NCBI RefSeq assembly: GCF_040712315.1
Contig: NC_134013.1
Span: 59,649,501-59,713,500 of the forward strand
Reading direction: 5' to 3'
DNA from: Castanea sativa
Taxonomy: Eukaryota > Streptophyta > Magnoliopsida > Fagales > Fagaceae
DNA length: 64,000 nt
The notes below the pieces were generated by a model. That model saw only the letters and a list, made by a program, of their open reading frames with translations. It was not told the origin of the DNA and made no database searches. Below are positions 1-11,982 of this stretch, in pieces. A program made the translations under genes and the position numbers. Each line of letters begins with the position of its first letter. Position 1 is the stretch's first letter.

Positions 1-717
1 CCAAACTGGTAAAAAATTTGGGGAGGATTTAATCTAGCTATCCTCAAGGTAAAAAAAAAAATCCACTATAGAGAATCGAATTTACAATAAGACTTAGACC
101 ACTAACATCCTATTGCTACCATATGTAAAACTTATTGACATGACCACGTGCAAGCTCCAAATCTACGGATTCCTTCTCTATTAGGCCTTTGCAACACAAG
201 CACCCACACTTGTGACTTTGAGACTCCACTCAAAGGTTTTGCATCTCCTTAGACGTTGATCTTGTGTGCAGCAACTTCTACAATATCGGATCTTGAGATT
301 CTTCAAGGAATAACACCGGTAGAAGATATGAGAGAGCTTTTTGGGTACAAAACCCTAGATCTACAAAAGAGGCACAAGATGTACTCTAATCTCTCTAAAA
401 GAACTTTTAAAACCCTTCTAGAGTTAGCTTATGATGTCTTTTAAATACTGGAAAAAACGGATTGCGATTTGGGCTTCAAACGGATAAGTTATGGCCTTTC
501 TACGTTTGCTGATTTTTGTTGATATGCGACTTTCGATCGATCGAATCTAATTTTCGATTGATCGAGCCTTGCAGAAATTGAATAGTAATTTTCTCCAATT
601 ACTCGATTCCAAACTTAATTTAAACCAAACTTTGAGCAAGTCTAAACCTATACTAAATGTTTTGATTATGATTTGCCACCATATACAAATTGAAATTCTA
701 ATACATTAGTTCCTAAA
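1..717 (-). mobile_element. Truncated copia-type LTR, duplicate copy 1
   Basis: This stretch matches 41069-41800 closely along its whole length. In the second copy the same sequence is part of an LTR-like unit that starts TGTTTAACC at 40940 and ends CCTAACA at 41812, which reads as an LTR in reverse orientation. Here the left part lies outside the window and the right part stops about ten bases before the LTR terminus, where a Ty3 gag fragment begins. It contains a TCGATCGA-rich palindromic patch at about 531-566. No gene is supported; the short open frame at 256-444 lies inside the LTR and is not convincing. Confidence 0.6.
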
Positions 718-1449
718 GCCTTGAGTAAGACTCTGTAATTTCTGATACAAGTCCCTATAGTAGTGACTAGGAACAAACCACCTTCTCATGATTGCCTTCA
801 TTTCCTCCCAACTCTCGATAGGTCTCTCATGGTTTCTCCTTCTGTTCATCACAAGTTGATCCCACCATATGATAGCATAGTCAGTAAACTCAATGACAGC
901 AAGTTTTACCTTTTTCTCCTCGGAGTAGTTGTGGCACTCAAAGATTAACTCCACCTTCTTCTCCCACTCCAAGTATGCTTCTGGATCATTTTTCCCTTGG
1001 AATGTGGGTATCTTCATTTTTATGTTTCCTAGGTTCCTGTCAGTCCCATATTGCCATCTTGAATCTCTTCGGAAACCTCCACCACGCCTTTCTCTCCTTG
1101 GCACAAACCTGCCTTCATTGTTCAGTGAAGCTTGATCTTCTTCATCTTCAAACTCATCCTCGTGGTAGTCATCAGAATCATTCATGTGAGAACGCCTTTC
1201 TTGCCTTCTAGCATTAGGGCCTCTTTGGGGACGCTCCTCACGCAAAGTAGCAATAACAGTGTCTTGCCTATCCATCCGATCCCGAATCTCATTAAACACC
1301 ACGTTCATGCGTTCAAATTGTTGTTGCATAGCCTGTAAAATGATGGACGACTCCTCCCCTCCTTCCCTATTTGATGTTTCACACCTGAAAGACATACTTT
1401 TGAAACAACAGAGAATTGTTAGAAATAATTCCTCACAACACTCCCTCAC
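706..1449 (-). pseudogene. Ty3 retrotransposon gag, 3'-truncated
   Basis: The protein has an acidic and arginine-rich N-terminal part, then a retrotransposon gag core (PF03732 type) from about residue 145 with the motifs [25 protein letters not shown] and [19 protein letters not shown]. Gag forms the particle in which reverse transcription takes place. The natural start is more likely an internal Met around residue 20 or 40 than the first one. The reading frame ends a few residues after [11 protein letters not shown], where normal gags continue for well over 100 residues to a zinc knuckle, because the sequence switches to copia LTR sequence at about 716. It is therefore a broken gag and not a host gene. 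Confidence 0.75.
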
Positions 1450-1935
1450 GTGTTTGCACTCAAATTATGTCACTCCCACTCGTGTTTCACTCTTAAATTG
1501 GCTTTTTCCCGATATTAGTCTCACACTCTCTTGCCTTTTTCCACTCGTAGCTTCGCCTTTTCAGTTCTGCAATGAACTAACAAACTGGATCAAGAAATTC
1601 AACTTGTAGTGTTAAAACAAATACCAATGGTAAGAAGATATGACAGAAATACCAAATCAAAGGAAGAAGACAAAAAAAAAAACAATATTTTGGTCTGAGA
1701 GAACTGGAACTACAAACAAATTTATTTATTTATTTTTTTTCAGATGTCTTTTTTTTCACGTTTTTTTCACGTTTTTTTTTTTTTTTTTTTGGGAGCTGGG
1801 TGCACGATTTTAACCTAGTGCACTTCAACAAAAACAAAAAAATAAGAACGATGAATGAAGAACACAACAGAAACAGGATAGGATGATAACAGGAAACAAA
1901 AGATAAAGGGATAGAAAACTGATTTTAGAACCTGT

Positions 1936-1947
1936 GCTCTGATACCA
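1936..1947 (-). other. Primer binding site, initiator-Met tRNA type
   Basis: On the minus strand the 12 bases read TGGTATCAGAGC, the standard complement of the 3' end of plant initiator Met tRNA. It lies two bases from the LTR terminus (...GCATCA). Confidence 0.85.
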
Positions 1948-1949
1948 AA

Positions 1950-2553
1950 TGATGCGAACCTCAATCGACACGCTTTGAGACCCAACAAAAATATTGGAAT
2001 ATTTAACCCAAGAAAGCTAAAAATCAGATTTATGATAGAAACCCTGACCCAACGTTTATAATCGAAACGCGAACCAAAGGTATAAATTGACCTTGACCCA
2101 ATGATTATAAAGAATCACGAACCAAAGGTATAAAGTTTAAACGCCACAAGGAAGAATCCTTGATAAGTTCACAGTTCTTGAAGAATCGAAAGAGAGCAAA
2201 GCCTCACCTTTTCTGAATTTTATTCAACAATATTATGAAAAACGTTTACAGACTTCAGAGCCTATTTAAGGACTCCACAAAACTTGACAGACAAGAAAAT
2301 ATATTCTGAAATAACTCCTAATTGATACCTTACCATATCAGGAATCAAGTTTGACCTAAAAAGCATTAAATGCACCTAAAAACAAGGAAAATACCTAAAA
2401 AACGTACTAAATAATAAAACCCTAAATAAAAGTTGATTTGGTCTGAAATTAGCAGATCCAAAATAGGAAAAAATCTGCCTTAGCTGATATAGAGTTGGAA
2501 AGTCAATTAGCCATAAATTCATGCCATAAATCACTCTCAATTAAGCCAGATCA
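1950..2553 (-). mobile_element. Ty3 LTR (probable)
   Basis: One end is fixed by the adjacent primer binding site: the minus-strand LTR ends ...GCATCA at 1950. The other end is inferred from a possible TGAT start at about 2553, just after the stop codon of the polyprotein tail at 2557. No clear polypurine tract is visible, so this boundary may be off by tens of bases. A TATA-like TTAAATAGG occurs at about 2263-2271 on the minus strand. Confidence 0.5.
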
Positions 2554-2556
2554 GCC

Positions 2557-2755
2557 TTAAATAGCTTGAATTAAATTTACTACACTTTCATCTTCCTTTG
2601 GGCCAAGCTTGGAATATCCTGTGTTAGAATCAGCCCAAATCTCTTGAATCAGCCCATTAAGTGCTTCTTGGATCTTCTTGGATCTTGCTCTTGTAATAGG
2701 CCCAACTGGAACATGCAATGGATCCTTGAATGCTTGTTGATTCTCATCATTCCGT
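2557..2755 (-). pseudogene. C-terminal tail of Ty3 polyprotein
   Basis: The frame encodes a tail with PLHVPVGPITRARSKKIQEA and a stop shortly after NLIQAI. The GPITRARSKKI motif followed by an ALNGLIQ segment is, from general knowledge, a common C-terminal end of Ty3-type polyproteins in dicots. The first nine residues of the open frame (from 2778) belong to the neighbouring short LTR element, not to the polyprotein. Confidence 0.65.
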
Positions 2756-3175
2756 TGTTGCATAACAATTGGTATCAAAACTCAAGGTTGGATCTTGGTG
2801 AAGTTAAAGAGAAAATTATGTCTAGAGCATCTTTGACGTTGGTTCAAGGTAGATGTGCACACAAGTTTTGGCCTAGATGTGGAATCAATGATCAAATTGT
2901 TCAAGGAAAGCTTGATTGGATTGAGGCAGAGTTCTTTCAATAAAAAATGAAGATTGCTTGATGTAATTTGAGTTAATGTGGAGATTTGTTGAATATTGCC
3001 TTAAATTCCTAATTAGTTTTGGTTCGGGTTTCCTTGATGTAGTAGGGAAGGTTTTTCCTTGGTGTAGAAAGGAAGGTTTTTCCTTAGTGTAGAAGAAAAT
3101 GAATTTACTTGGTGTGGAAAACAAGGATTCTCCTTGACATAAAAGGAAAAATATTTCTTATTAAATAAGTAAGGA
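2754..3175 (+). mobile_element. Short LTR element remnant, duplicate copy 1
   Basis: This matches 42574-43003: the last bases of an LTR, a degenerate Met-type primer site (TTGGTATCAAAAC, about 2770), a ~220-bp interior, a polypurine-like GTGGAGATT and the first ~190 bp of a second LTR. The left LTR present in copy 2 (41965-42591) is missing here, replaced by the Ty3 fragment. There is no protein-coding capacity beyond a ~40-codon frame. Confidence 0.6.
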
Positions 3176-3461
3176 GTATTCCTTAATTATTCCATTGTTA
3201 GAGATTGGAACTCTAGTAGCTTACTTTGCTTTCATTCTCTCGGACGATGGTATTGAATTTGCTTCTAGAGCAAAATCGCAACAAGTCAAAGCAAAGTTAT
3301 CTTTGTGTTGTGTTCATAATCACACTTGATGGTCCTAAAAAATTAACTCAGGAGCAAATAAATGCTGAAAACCCACTTAATTTCCCTCCTTAAAAGAATA
3401 ACATCGAGCTCGAAACTCTAGAATACATAACGCACACACAGTCATAGAACAGAATATCTTC

Positions 3462-3463
<2 letters not shown>

Positions 3464-3501
<38 letters not shown>
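3464..3501. repeat. (GA)n microsatellite
   Basis: About 19 GA units. The duplicate at 43289-43324 has the same microsatellite with slightly fewer units. Confidence 0.95.
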
Positions 3502-3504
<3 letters not shown>

Positions 3505-3746
3505 GTTAGGATATGATATTTCAATTTTGTTCTTGAAAATTGAAATTATATCCAAGGACAATTTTGTAATTAAAAATCTATGGGTAGGGATAATGTTTTT
3601 CCATAAGTTATAGTAATGTGAATTTTTTGGTAATTTTAGATTATTGTAAAGTTAGGTAAAAATAAACTAACCAAACACCATATGAAAACATTACAGTAAT
3701 ATGACTGAAATGTGTATCACATTATGGCGAATCAAATGTCCACTAA

Positions 3747-3914
3747 GTAATGTTGCGTCCACAATATCTTTATAACAATTTCACAACAAATCCTATGAGA
3801 CAAGTTGCTACTAGTTATAATTTGAACCCACCACTAATTAGCATCATTTTTTTACTCACTAGTTACAGCTTGTTATGTAGGGATTTTTTTGAAAATGTTG
3901 GGAATGTACATTAC
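3747..3914. mobile_element. MITE with CCACAATAT-type TIRs
   Basis: The left end (AGTAATGTTGCGTCCACAAT) and the reverse complement of the right end (AGTAATGTACATTCCCAACA) form imperfect terminal inverted repeats of about 30 bp around a ~110-bp AT-rich centre. Related ends occur at 5629-5785 and 5838-6045. The duplicate is at 43570-43737. Confidence 0.5.
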
Positions 3915-3934
3915 TCTTTTACTTACAAACTTTA

Positions 3935-4340
3935 AATTTATGATGTCTTTTGGTGTTACTCATTTTGCATGGAAAATAGGGCCAAGGATGGGGGTTAAAT
4001 CCTTCCCTCGAAATGGGTTTTGGTGTAGGAGTGGGTATTGGAAGACCTTGCTCTATTTGTATATAAAAAATTAAAAAAATATTTTTATAGGTTTTTATCT
4101 ATACTACATATATACTTTTTAACTTTCATATTTTAAATTTATGATGTCTTTTGGTGTTACCCATTTTGCATGGCAAATAGGGCCAAGGATGGGGGTTAAA
4201 TCCTTCCCTTGAAATGGGTTCTGGTGTAGGAGTGGGTATTGGAAGATCTTGCTCTATTTGTGCATAAAAAATTAAAACATTATTTTTAAAATAATTTTAT
4301 AGGTTTTTATTTATACTACAAATATACTTTTTAACTTTCA
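3935..4340. repeat. Two-copy tandem repeat, ~200-bp unit
   Basis: Two units start at about 3938 and 4140, each beginning ATGATGTCTTTTGGTGTTAC and containing GGGTTAAATCCTTCCCT, and each ending in an AT-rich tract with TTTTATAGG. The same pair occurs in the duplicate (43762-44073), and a diverged pair at about 39190-39480. No protein is supported. Confidence 0.75.
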
Positions 4341-5628
4341 AACTTAAATATTGATGTCTTTTTGTATTATATTATTAAATTAATATTTTTTTGATAAAGA
4401 TTTAAATTTTTTATAATTTTTTATTGTTGTATTGTTATTTTTTAATTTTTTACGATTTTTAATACTTGAATTATTGTATTGCTATGTTTTAGAAATTTTT
4501 ATAATATTAGGACTCAATTGTTTTTATTTTTATTATATGAGTTTAAAAAACACTAGTGTGGGTGGCACGTGTAAGGCACGTGCTAACTCTTGAGTGGAAA
4601 AATTAAGATAAAATTTTTATTTAAATAAGTATGAAACTATATAAGTAAAAAATGTATGTCATACAAAGTTAATCTCATTCATATAAGAATTTTAATACCT
4701 ATTTGCTAAAGTCAATATTTACTCATTAAAGACTTCTAAGAATGATAACGAATATTATCATCTTCCAACAATAAGCAACTGAGTTTTGCTAAAACCATGT
4801 CACAATATTTAAATTTTTGCAATGAAAGATATCATATACTGCAATTGAAACTCTTCATCAAATACCTTCAACCATACACAAAGAAATTTTTTTCATTCAT
4901 ACTTTCTTCTTTATCATTCTACCTGAGTCTAGGTGTAATCTTTAGCTTAGTTAGTTTTTAATGAACACCCTTTTAGGCAAGAAAAGAAAAAAAAAATATA
5001 ACAAAAGGCAAGGAAATAAAATACCTTATATTACCATTCCAACTTTCTAAGCATTACTACTATCTAAAACTCAAAATACATGAATAAAATTTTTGGTATG
5101 TTAAAATTTAGTGGGAATCTTTTAGACATTATACAATGAAATATTTTAAGAATCATAAGCTTTCATTATATTTTAATTGAGAGAACAACAATATGACATA
5201 TTGCTCTTTTTCAAAATATCAAGGGGGAAATTGCTTGATTTTAAAGTTTAAGGAGGAATTGTGAATTATTCAAAACATAAAGGATGAAAAGTGTTTTAAT
5301 CCTAAGTTTTTGTTTTTGTTTTTGTTTTTGTGTGAGTGTGTGTGAAACTATGTGCTTTTACATAAAATGGTGTATAAAGAAACAAAATACAAAAATGAAC
5401 CTAAGAAACTGTACATGAAATAGTGAACTGTACGTGAAATAGTGAATTTTGGCTCAACAAAAATTGACTAATAAAAAACAATTTCTAGAAACACAAAGAA
5501 TGGCACAACATTTTCATAATGCCTTTATAACTTTGTTATGTTTTATTTTAACTTGTAAATAATTGACACCTGAACAGTTGGGAAAATATTGTGACGACAA
5601 CAAAATGTCTTAACATTCTTCACAAGAG
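4341..5628. other. AT-rich non-coding stretch
   Basis: No gene is visible. The first part (4341-4510) aligns with 39490-39710 as part of the older paralogue. The rest is AT-rich with short simple repeats (TTTTTG runs near 5300, a short doubled ACTGTAC.TGAAATAGTGAA near 5410-5445). Confidence 0.5.
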
Positions 5629-5785
5629 AAATGCTATGTCTACAACATTTTCGTTACAAATAAAAAATAATAGGTTGTTACGGGTTGTTATTGGTGTTCA
5701 AAAGTAATTTCATTGGTAAATTTAAATTAGAATAACAATTTATCACCAAAAATTTGTTATGAAAATATTGTGGATGCAGTACTTT
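5629..5785. mobile_element. MITE with CCACAATAT-type TIRs
   Basis: The left end (ATGCTATGTCTACAACATTT) and the reverse complement of the right end (GTACTGCATCCACAATATTT) match over about 30 bp with few differences. The centre is AT-rich and has no coding capacity. Confidence 0.55.
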
Positions 5786-5837
5786 TTTTTCACAATACCT
5801 TTATTTTTAGTTGTGGTAATAATATTAAATACTAAGT

Positions 5838-6045
5838 GTTACGTTTACAATATTTCCACAATACTTTTACAATAAGTCTTTGATTGTAAGTGATTAATGA
5901 TTCTAATTTGAACCCACCACTAAAATTACTTTTCCCCACCAGTAGTTAATAATATTATATTTTTTTGAGAATGAGTTAATAATAACTAGTTATTTAAGAT
6001 TTATTGTGAAAATATTGTGGGTATGATATTTTTTTAATGTTAAAA
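5838..6045. mobile_element. MITE-like palindromic element
   Basis: Imperfect inverted ends around CCACAATA / TACAATAA motifs, with the phrase TTTGAACCCACCACTAA inside, which also occurs in the MITE at 3747-3914. Same family, more diverged. Confidence 0.4.
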
Positions 6046-6831
6046 ATTTTTCTTTCTCATCAAACTCACCTTTTTGGCTTATTACAAAAAACAAAAGTTG
6101 AATAAAACCAAAGTACAGGAGCAAGAGCTATTAGCTCTTTTTATATAGTTAGTAGATAAAAGTAGAAATTTGAGAGGGCAGGGGACAGGTGCGGGGGAAA
6201 AAGGGTGGGGGCGAGAAATAAAAAAATCAGTCTATACCTATTCTGTTGCCATTCCTATGTGGAAGGTCAAATATGTCAGCTAAGTTGGTACGTAGGGACG
6301 GACCTAGGTGGGGGCCTGGCCCCTCCGAGTCCAAATTCTTTTTTAGTTATTTTATATCTCATTTTTGTAGGTGGACCTACTTTCTCCTTAATCAGTCTAG
6401 CTATCCTAACTCAAATAGCAACTATCCAACCCAAAAACTTAACAAAAACAAAAAAAATATTCAGAATGATGATTGTATTTTAGCAAAAAAACAATTTTAC
6501 CACCAAAGAACAAAAAAATCATGTGTTGTTGGAGAAGCTAAAATTAAATTTTTTGCAACTATAGCAAACTGGTAGAAATACCAACTTGTTGCAACAAGTT
6601 ATTAAAAATAAAATACAATATTTTATTAAGATTATATTTCTTCCTTTAATTAAAAAACTCAAATTCTCCCTCTTCCTTATTATTTTAATGAGTTCTTTAT
6701 ATTATTTTAAATGAAGTACAAAAAAAAGAATATTTGATATTAGGTGTATTGCAAAGTAAAGTGGTAAAATAGATAAAGTAGGGGGGAATGTGCAGATTAG
6801 CAGTGTCCATGGCATGAATATAGTAAGTTAG

Positions 6832-7140
6832 GCATTGTTTGAAACTATAAAGGAAAATAACAACTCGATTTTTTGAAACTCGAGATTCACATAATGAATC
6901 GAGTCTCAAAAACTCGCTTTATGCTTGCTTTGGGCTTGCTGAGGTGGACAAAATGCCACCTAGATCTCGAGTTTCTAAAACTCGTTTTAGGGTTAGTAAA
7001 ACTCGAGTTTATAAAACTCGAGTTTTACTATATCTTATTTTTAAATTATGGTTGTTATACGCATGGAACTCGAGTCTTAGAGACTCGAGTTTTATGATAG
7101 TAACTCGAGTCTTATAGACTCGATTTTCTCTGGGCATGTT
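6832..7140 (+). repeat. Left TIR with CTCGAG palindrome array
   Basis: At least eight copies of an ACTCGAG-containing half-palindrome spaced 15-50 bp apart, for example GAACTCGAGTCTTAGAGACT. The mirror copy is at 12165-12341. It is followed at 7141-7361 by a CT/CA-rich tract ending in ATATCTAAG then GTAAGGG, which looks like a leader exon with a splice donor on the plus strand; I see no convincing coding exon for it. Confidence 0.6.
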
Positions 7141-7548
7141 TATTTAAAAACTCAGCCCGTGGCATCTCTCACAGAAACTCACCCTCAGTAACAACACACA
7201 GAGAAAACCTAAAACAGAGCTCTCAGCCTCACTAACTCTCACTCACTCACCCTCACTCACCCATAACTCTCTCACACCATAACTCTCTCACACCACTCAC
7301 TCTCACAAAACCACATTGTCCACTCTCACTGCTCTTCCCTCTCAGCAAATTCATATCTAAGGTAAGGGTTTGCATAATTTGATTGTCATTGTAGTTGGGT
7401 ATGTTGTCTATGGGTGTGGGTTAAAGAGTTTTACCATTTATTTTGTAGATAGTTAACATAACTTAGTTAATTTATCAATATTGTGAATTATAGAACTTTG
7501 TTTTGTTAGTGTTAATTTTTTGAGTATTTATTTGTATAGTTTTTGTTA

Positions 7549-7800
7549 TCAAAATTTTATTCATCATTTTATTTTTATCATGATCTTACAAATTTCTTTG
7601 ACTTTATTTATCATTGGTTTGGGTATGAAATGGGTAGTGAATGAATGTAATGAATGGAAATGGGTATGTAATTATCAAAATTTTATTCATCATTTCTAGG
7701 CTTTTATTTTTATCATGATCTTTCAAGTTTTTTTTGACTTTATTTATCATTGGTTTGGGTATGAAATGGGTAGTGAATGAATGTAGTGAATGGGTATGTA
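7549..7800. repeat. Tandem duplication, ~125-bp unit
   Basis: Two near-identical units contain TCAAAATTTTATTCATCATT, a CATTGGTTTGGGTATGAAAT block and GGGTAGTGAATGAATG; they start at about 7549 and 7676. Confidence 0.75.
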
Positions 7801-7925
7801 ATCATGCTCCTCTACCCACCTAGTTCTTTCAGAACCCTTTTAGGCATTATAGGTCACCACACAATGGAGTAATAGATAATTCCGTCTCTCCATCCACTAG
7901 GATTAGAAGGTTTACGTCTTGGCCT

Positions 7926-8903
7926 TTAGATATTAATGGGCACTCTATAACCTGGCTTGAATATGTTCATTGGTAAGATTGCATTACTTTTTTCCCTCAC
8001 TTTACGACTATGTGATTTAACTAACATAGGACTTGACTTGAACAGGTCCTCGCTTGCCCGACACAACTCTCTGTACAACCAGGCCAAGCAACCACTACCC
8101 CAACTATACTGTGGCGGATCACGAAGGTCACGCAGGAACGCCAAGAACATCAAATGCACCCTATCTCCCGACTTGTCCATGAAAAGCTTATCCCCAACGG
8201 CGCTAAAATATAGCACCGAGCATACGGGTGTGCGCATCTCCGTTGCGTCATGAGGCAGTGGCACTGCAATGGCGTGAACAAGGCGGCTGATGAGAATTCT
8301 TTGCCCTACCAAAGTTTTGTTGTCATTCGCCGGAGTAAAACCAAGCAACTCCATGCACAGATCTCGCCAATCCCCATCCACCACAGCAGTCAGCCCAACC
8401 AAGACCTCACCGTCTATAGGAAGTCCGAAAATGACCTCCACATCTTGTAGGGTGATTGACATCTCACCATGTGGAAGATGGAACATATGCGTCTCCGGCC
8501 GCCATCGCTCAACTAGGGCCGAAATTAGGCAATGATCTATCTCTCTGGAAGGGGCCCTAAACAATCCTTCCAGCCTTAGCAACTTGATAATGTCAATCAC
8601 CCGATTATCTTCCATCTGAATGCTTGCCATCTCCTTAGTGCGACCACGGCACGTAAGTGGGCCCGGGTCCTGCAAAATCCATAAAAATTATAGCGGTTAT
8701 TACAACTACAAATTGTGTTTTGAAAGAACTTGCTAACTAAAAGTCAAAGACAACGTAAAAATTAAAGCGATTGTTAGAACTAGATATTTCACCTCGCCAT
8801 TCCAAATGTCCTCTGATCGATGATATCGTTGTCGCGTCAACAATGACTCGTCAAGTGGACCAGGGTGCAAGACCTGTGGCTCGTCATCAATCCGAGGCTC
8901 CAT
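7926..8903 (-). CDS. Plant mobile domain (PMD) protein, C-terminally truncated
   Basis: Two coding exons are visible on the minus strand. Exon 1 (8903-8793) has 37 codons from MEPRIDDEPQ to WNGE, preceded by a TTTGCAG acceptor. An intron with GTGAAA...TTTTGCAG borders (8792-8670) follows, and exon 2 (8669-7926) continues in frame at DPGPL. The protein has the PMD (PF10536) hallmarks: LISALVERWRPETHMFHLP, GEMSITLQDVEVIFGLPIDG, a WRDLCMELLG region and GSGCLAWLYRELCRA. This is the family of Arabidopsis MAIN and MAIL1 and of 'protein phosphatase 7 long form'-like genes, mostly transposon-borne. Similarity ends after ELCRAS, where the family normally continues (ALxLLQxWAW), so the 3' part is missing or an exon is unrecognised. 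It sits inside the 6832-12341 element. Confidence 0.7.
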
Positions 8904-9952
8904 ACTGCAAACATTCAGATACTCAACTGTGAGATCATTAATAGTGTGGGGGCAAAGGAATGCTATTCTACATGCAAGGAAATGTGACTAAACATGAGAT
9001 AGATCCCCATTCAAAATAAGACTATATATTGCAACATCTCAAAATGGAATACAGAAAAAACTAGTTGGGACAAAGGGAGGAATGATTTAAATGGGAATGC
9101 TAAAACAAGAGTTTTTGGATACTTATAATTGAAATGTGTTTTGATGTTATGATGCCCTTGAAACTCAAACTCTGTTTTATGACACCAATGCACCCATCTG
9201 TATACCGGAAAACCAAGCTCAACATGATGAACTGAATAGATTAAGGTGATTGTCAAATTGTTAAGGTAAAGTTTAAATCCAAAGAGATTTGTTTAATCTT
9301 CTGAAGACAGCAGTGTGACAGTCTAACAGATGTTTTCTGTTAAACTTAAAGAGTAGTTAGAATTATCTTGCCTAGTATACTAAGAAATTTTCATAATATG
9401 GGAGACTCAAAAATACCAAAGATTCACCACTATAGTTTCCATTTCAGTTTGAAAATTCTAATTTGAATAGGATTTTTGCTGATATAATTAAAGCCTTTGT
9501 AGTTGATTTTGACATGATGGGTTGCAAAAAAGAATGGAAAATCAGTTAAATTTTTTTGGGTAACAGAAATGTTATTAATTAAAAATTTATTAAGAATTCA
9601 TGGTGAAAAAAATTATGTATAGTAGCTATATACCCCAAAACTAACACCAAGTTGATCGAAAATACAATGCATGTAGTATTTTTCTTATCAATATGAGACC
9701 ACTCTAAAAAATTTCATTGAAAATTTAATATCATTATTATCTGTTCATAACCTTTTATTAAGAGTTTTATAACCTTTTAAATAGCACTACTAGGCTGTAA
9801 ATATTTTGTTTCCATAAAAAAAAAAGCTTCTGTTCCAAAGTAAAAAGATACAACAACTTAATTTTTCATGTAACCTTCTTTTCCCTAAACAAATCACTAT
9901 CAACACCTGACAATTTTGGACATGGTTGACTAGTCCCTACATTTTTCCTTTC

Positions 9953-9953
<1 letters not shown>

Positions 9954-10028
<75 letters not shown>
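9954..10028. repeat. (TA)n microsatellite
   Basis: A pure run of about 37 TA dinucleotides in the region I interpret as the first intron of the PMD gene. Confidence 0.97.
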
Positions 10029-10035
<7 letters not shown>

Positions 10036-11980
10036 ATATGGACTAGACAGGAAAGGAGCTCCCAAAGAATTAAAAGCAAGATAAAGGATCTAAAATATCT
10101 AGAAAAACATCTGTTTGTGTTGCCAGAAACAGATGTCTGATGAGACGACAATCTCAAAATTGAAGTTTCAGCCCTTTTGAGAAAACTTCACCTCTCAAAT
10201 TGCACCTCCTATCCTTGTAAGAGTAAGAGGATGAGGTGATGAGTTTAAGACTCACTACGTGTGTATGTGTATGTGTAAATTACTAAAAAAAAAATAAAAT
10301 CCACCCTCAAAAGTTCTCATGTTTTTCAAACCATATTGTCCATATAAGACAAAAATGCAAGCAGACATGGTATTAGAGCCTGGTTTGAAAAATAGATCTT
10401 TAGTTTGAAGCCTAGGAAACCCCATTTCGTTATTTCTTATGTTCTTCATGTGCAATGCTCACATTTGGTTATTCAGCATGCTTGCACATAAGGGAGGGAG
10501 GGTGTCGGTATGAGGTTGAAAGACGGTTACCCACTTCCTGGGTCGGCCTTAAGCATTTGAAAGTCATGGTTTACTACAACTACCATTGATTGACACATGG
10601 CTTATGTTGACATGAATGCGGGAATCACACCTAAGAAGTGATGGTCACTAGTTCGAAACTCCCCTTCCCCTTCCTTATGGGTTAGAATTCACCATAAAAA
10701 AACATTTCTTTGTGCCCGTAGTGAAAGCTTGTAAATGGTTTGTATTACTTTATAATCGTGGCTTATTTTGCGGTGACAATGGACATTGCAACTCATTTTT
10801 TTAATCCGAGATTCATGTGATATTCATCTAAATCATGGGGACCTTCTGGATGCAATTTGGTCTTGGACGGGGAGTAAAGGCAGAGCATAGACGAGAAAGT
10901 AGCGAGAGGTATGTCATTAACATATTTGTAACTTAGCATCATCGAGTATGAGAAGTATGACTCGACAATTGATTACGTTTACGAATGAAGCTTCTTTCTA
11001 TGATGGGTTCTCTCGTCCTCAATCCTCCGAACGGAAATCAAAATGGGTGGTCATAAGGCGTCGGCTTTTTGCAGGTTTTTGGAAAATGATTTAGGGAAAA
11101 AAAGCTATACATCGACTACTCCACACTTAATAGTATCTAGCTAAGGGAAGCTCAACAACAGGGGCATAACAGGAAAAACGCATTCTCTTGCTAAAATAGA
11201 TAACAAAGCGAAGGGAAAAATCCAATGGAAAATTAATATAAAGCCAAGATGGTTTTTGAAATAGTAATAAATTAAGAGACCAATCCAGCAGAACTAAAAA
11301 GAAGGTTCTGTAGTTTATTCTCTTGTTGTATCTATCTCAGAACTAAAAATAAAGATAAAAATAAGTAAATAACGGCATATTAAACTAAGAGGATCAAGCG
11401 GCAGTTGCCGGACACATAGTCGAACAAATACACTTCAAAGCTATACGAGTGACTTCTTGCATGAAAAATAGACATGCACGTCCTAAATGATAATGAATAA
11501 AAATAACCACAAAACCAGGAAATCCCAGACAAACATCTGATTAAAAATAAATAAAAAATCCCCTAATGTGTCCAAAAAAGAACAAAGAAAAAACCAATGT
11601 ATAGAGGAGACATAAACAAAACCACAATCGAAGTCATTTACGTAGCTAATTAGCAAAAAATTAAAATAAAATCTGAACATAATAGATAATTTATATCCAT
11701 CAAACACCCAACTTCGTCCACACATAGCGGAAGCTTAAACATATTGCCAATAAAAATACGAAAACCAATCTCATATAAATCCAACCAAAAACCCAGAAAA
11801 AAATTCCAAATAAAACACAAATTAACCATCAATTCCCCGTATGATCAAACAAAACCACCAACATTAGACAGGAAATCAACCTTCACCAATTAAAATAAGA
11901 GAAACCTAGATCACATTTCTTCACAATTGAACACCCAAAACAAAAAAGGAACAAAATTTCAACAAAAAACCGAAAAACCC
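10029..11980. other. Putative PMD intron; possible SINE remnants
   Basis: No coding exon is visible. Two patches resemble tRNA-derived retroposon bodies: around 10210-10300 (GAGTTTAAGACTCACTACGT followed by GT-rich and A-rich sequence) and around 10600-10700 (a B-box-like AGTTCGAAACTCC followed by a short A-run). Both are weak. The interpretation as intron depends on the 5' exon at 11983-12150. Confidence 0.3.
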
Positions 11981-11982
11981 AC

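Larger units (their letters stand above)
716..2753 (-). mobile_element. Ty3/gypsy fragment: pol tail - LTR - PBS - gag
   Basis: Read on the minus strand the order is: end of a Ty3 polyprotein (2755-2557), an LTR (about 2553-1950), a primer binding site complementary to initiator-Met tRNA (1947-1936), a leader with long homopolymer runs (about 1720-1790) and the first part of gag (1449-706). An LTR with a polyprotein end before it and gag after it is the middle of a tandem element dimer, not one element. Both ends are truncated: gag stops at the junction with the copia LTR at 716, and the polyprotein tail is cut at about 2753. In the second duplicate (41800-42574) this fragment is absent and unrelated sequence occupies the place. 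Confidence 0.7.

Noticed and set aside
10580..10700. A second SINE family in the PMD intron
   Set aside because: Only a B-box-like motif and a short A-run are visible; no target duplication was found, so it is mentioned only as a possibility.
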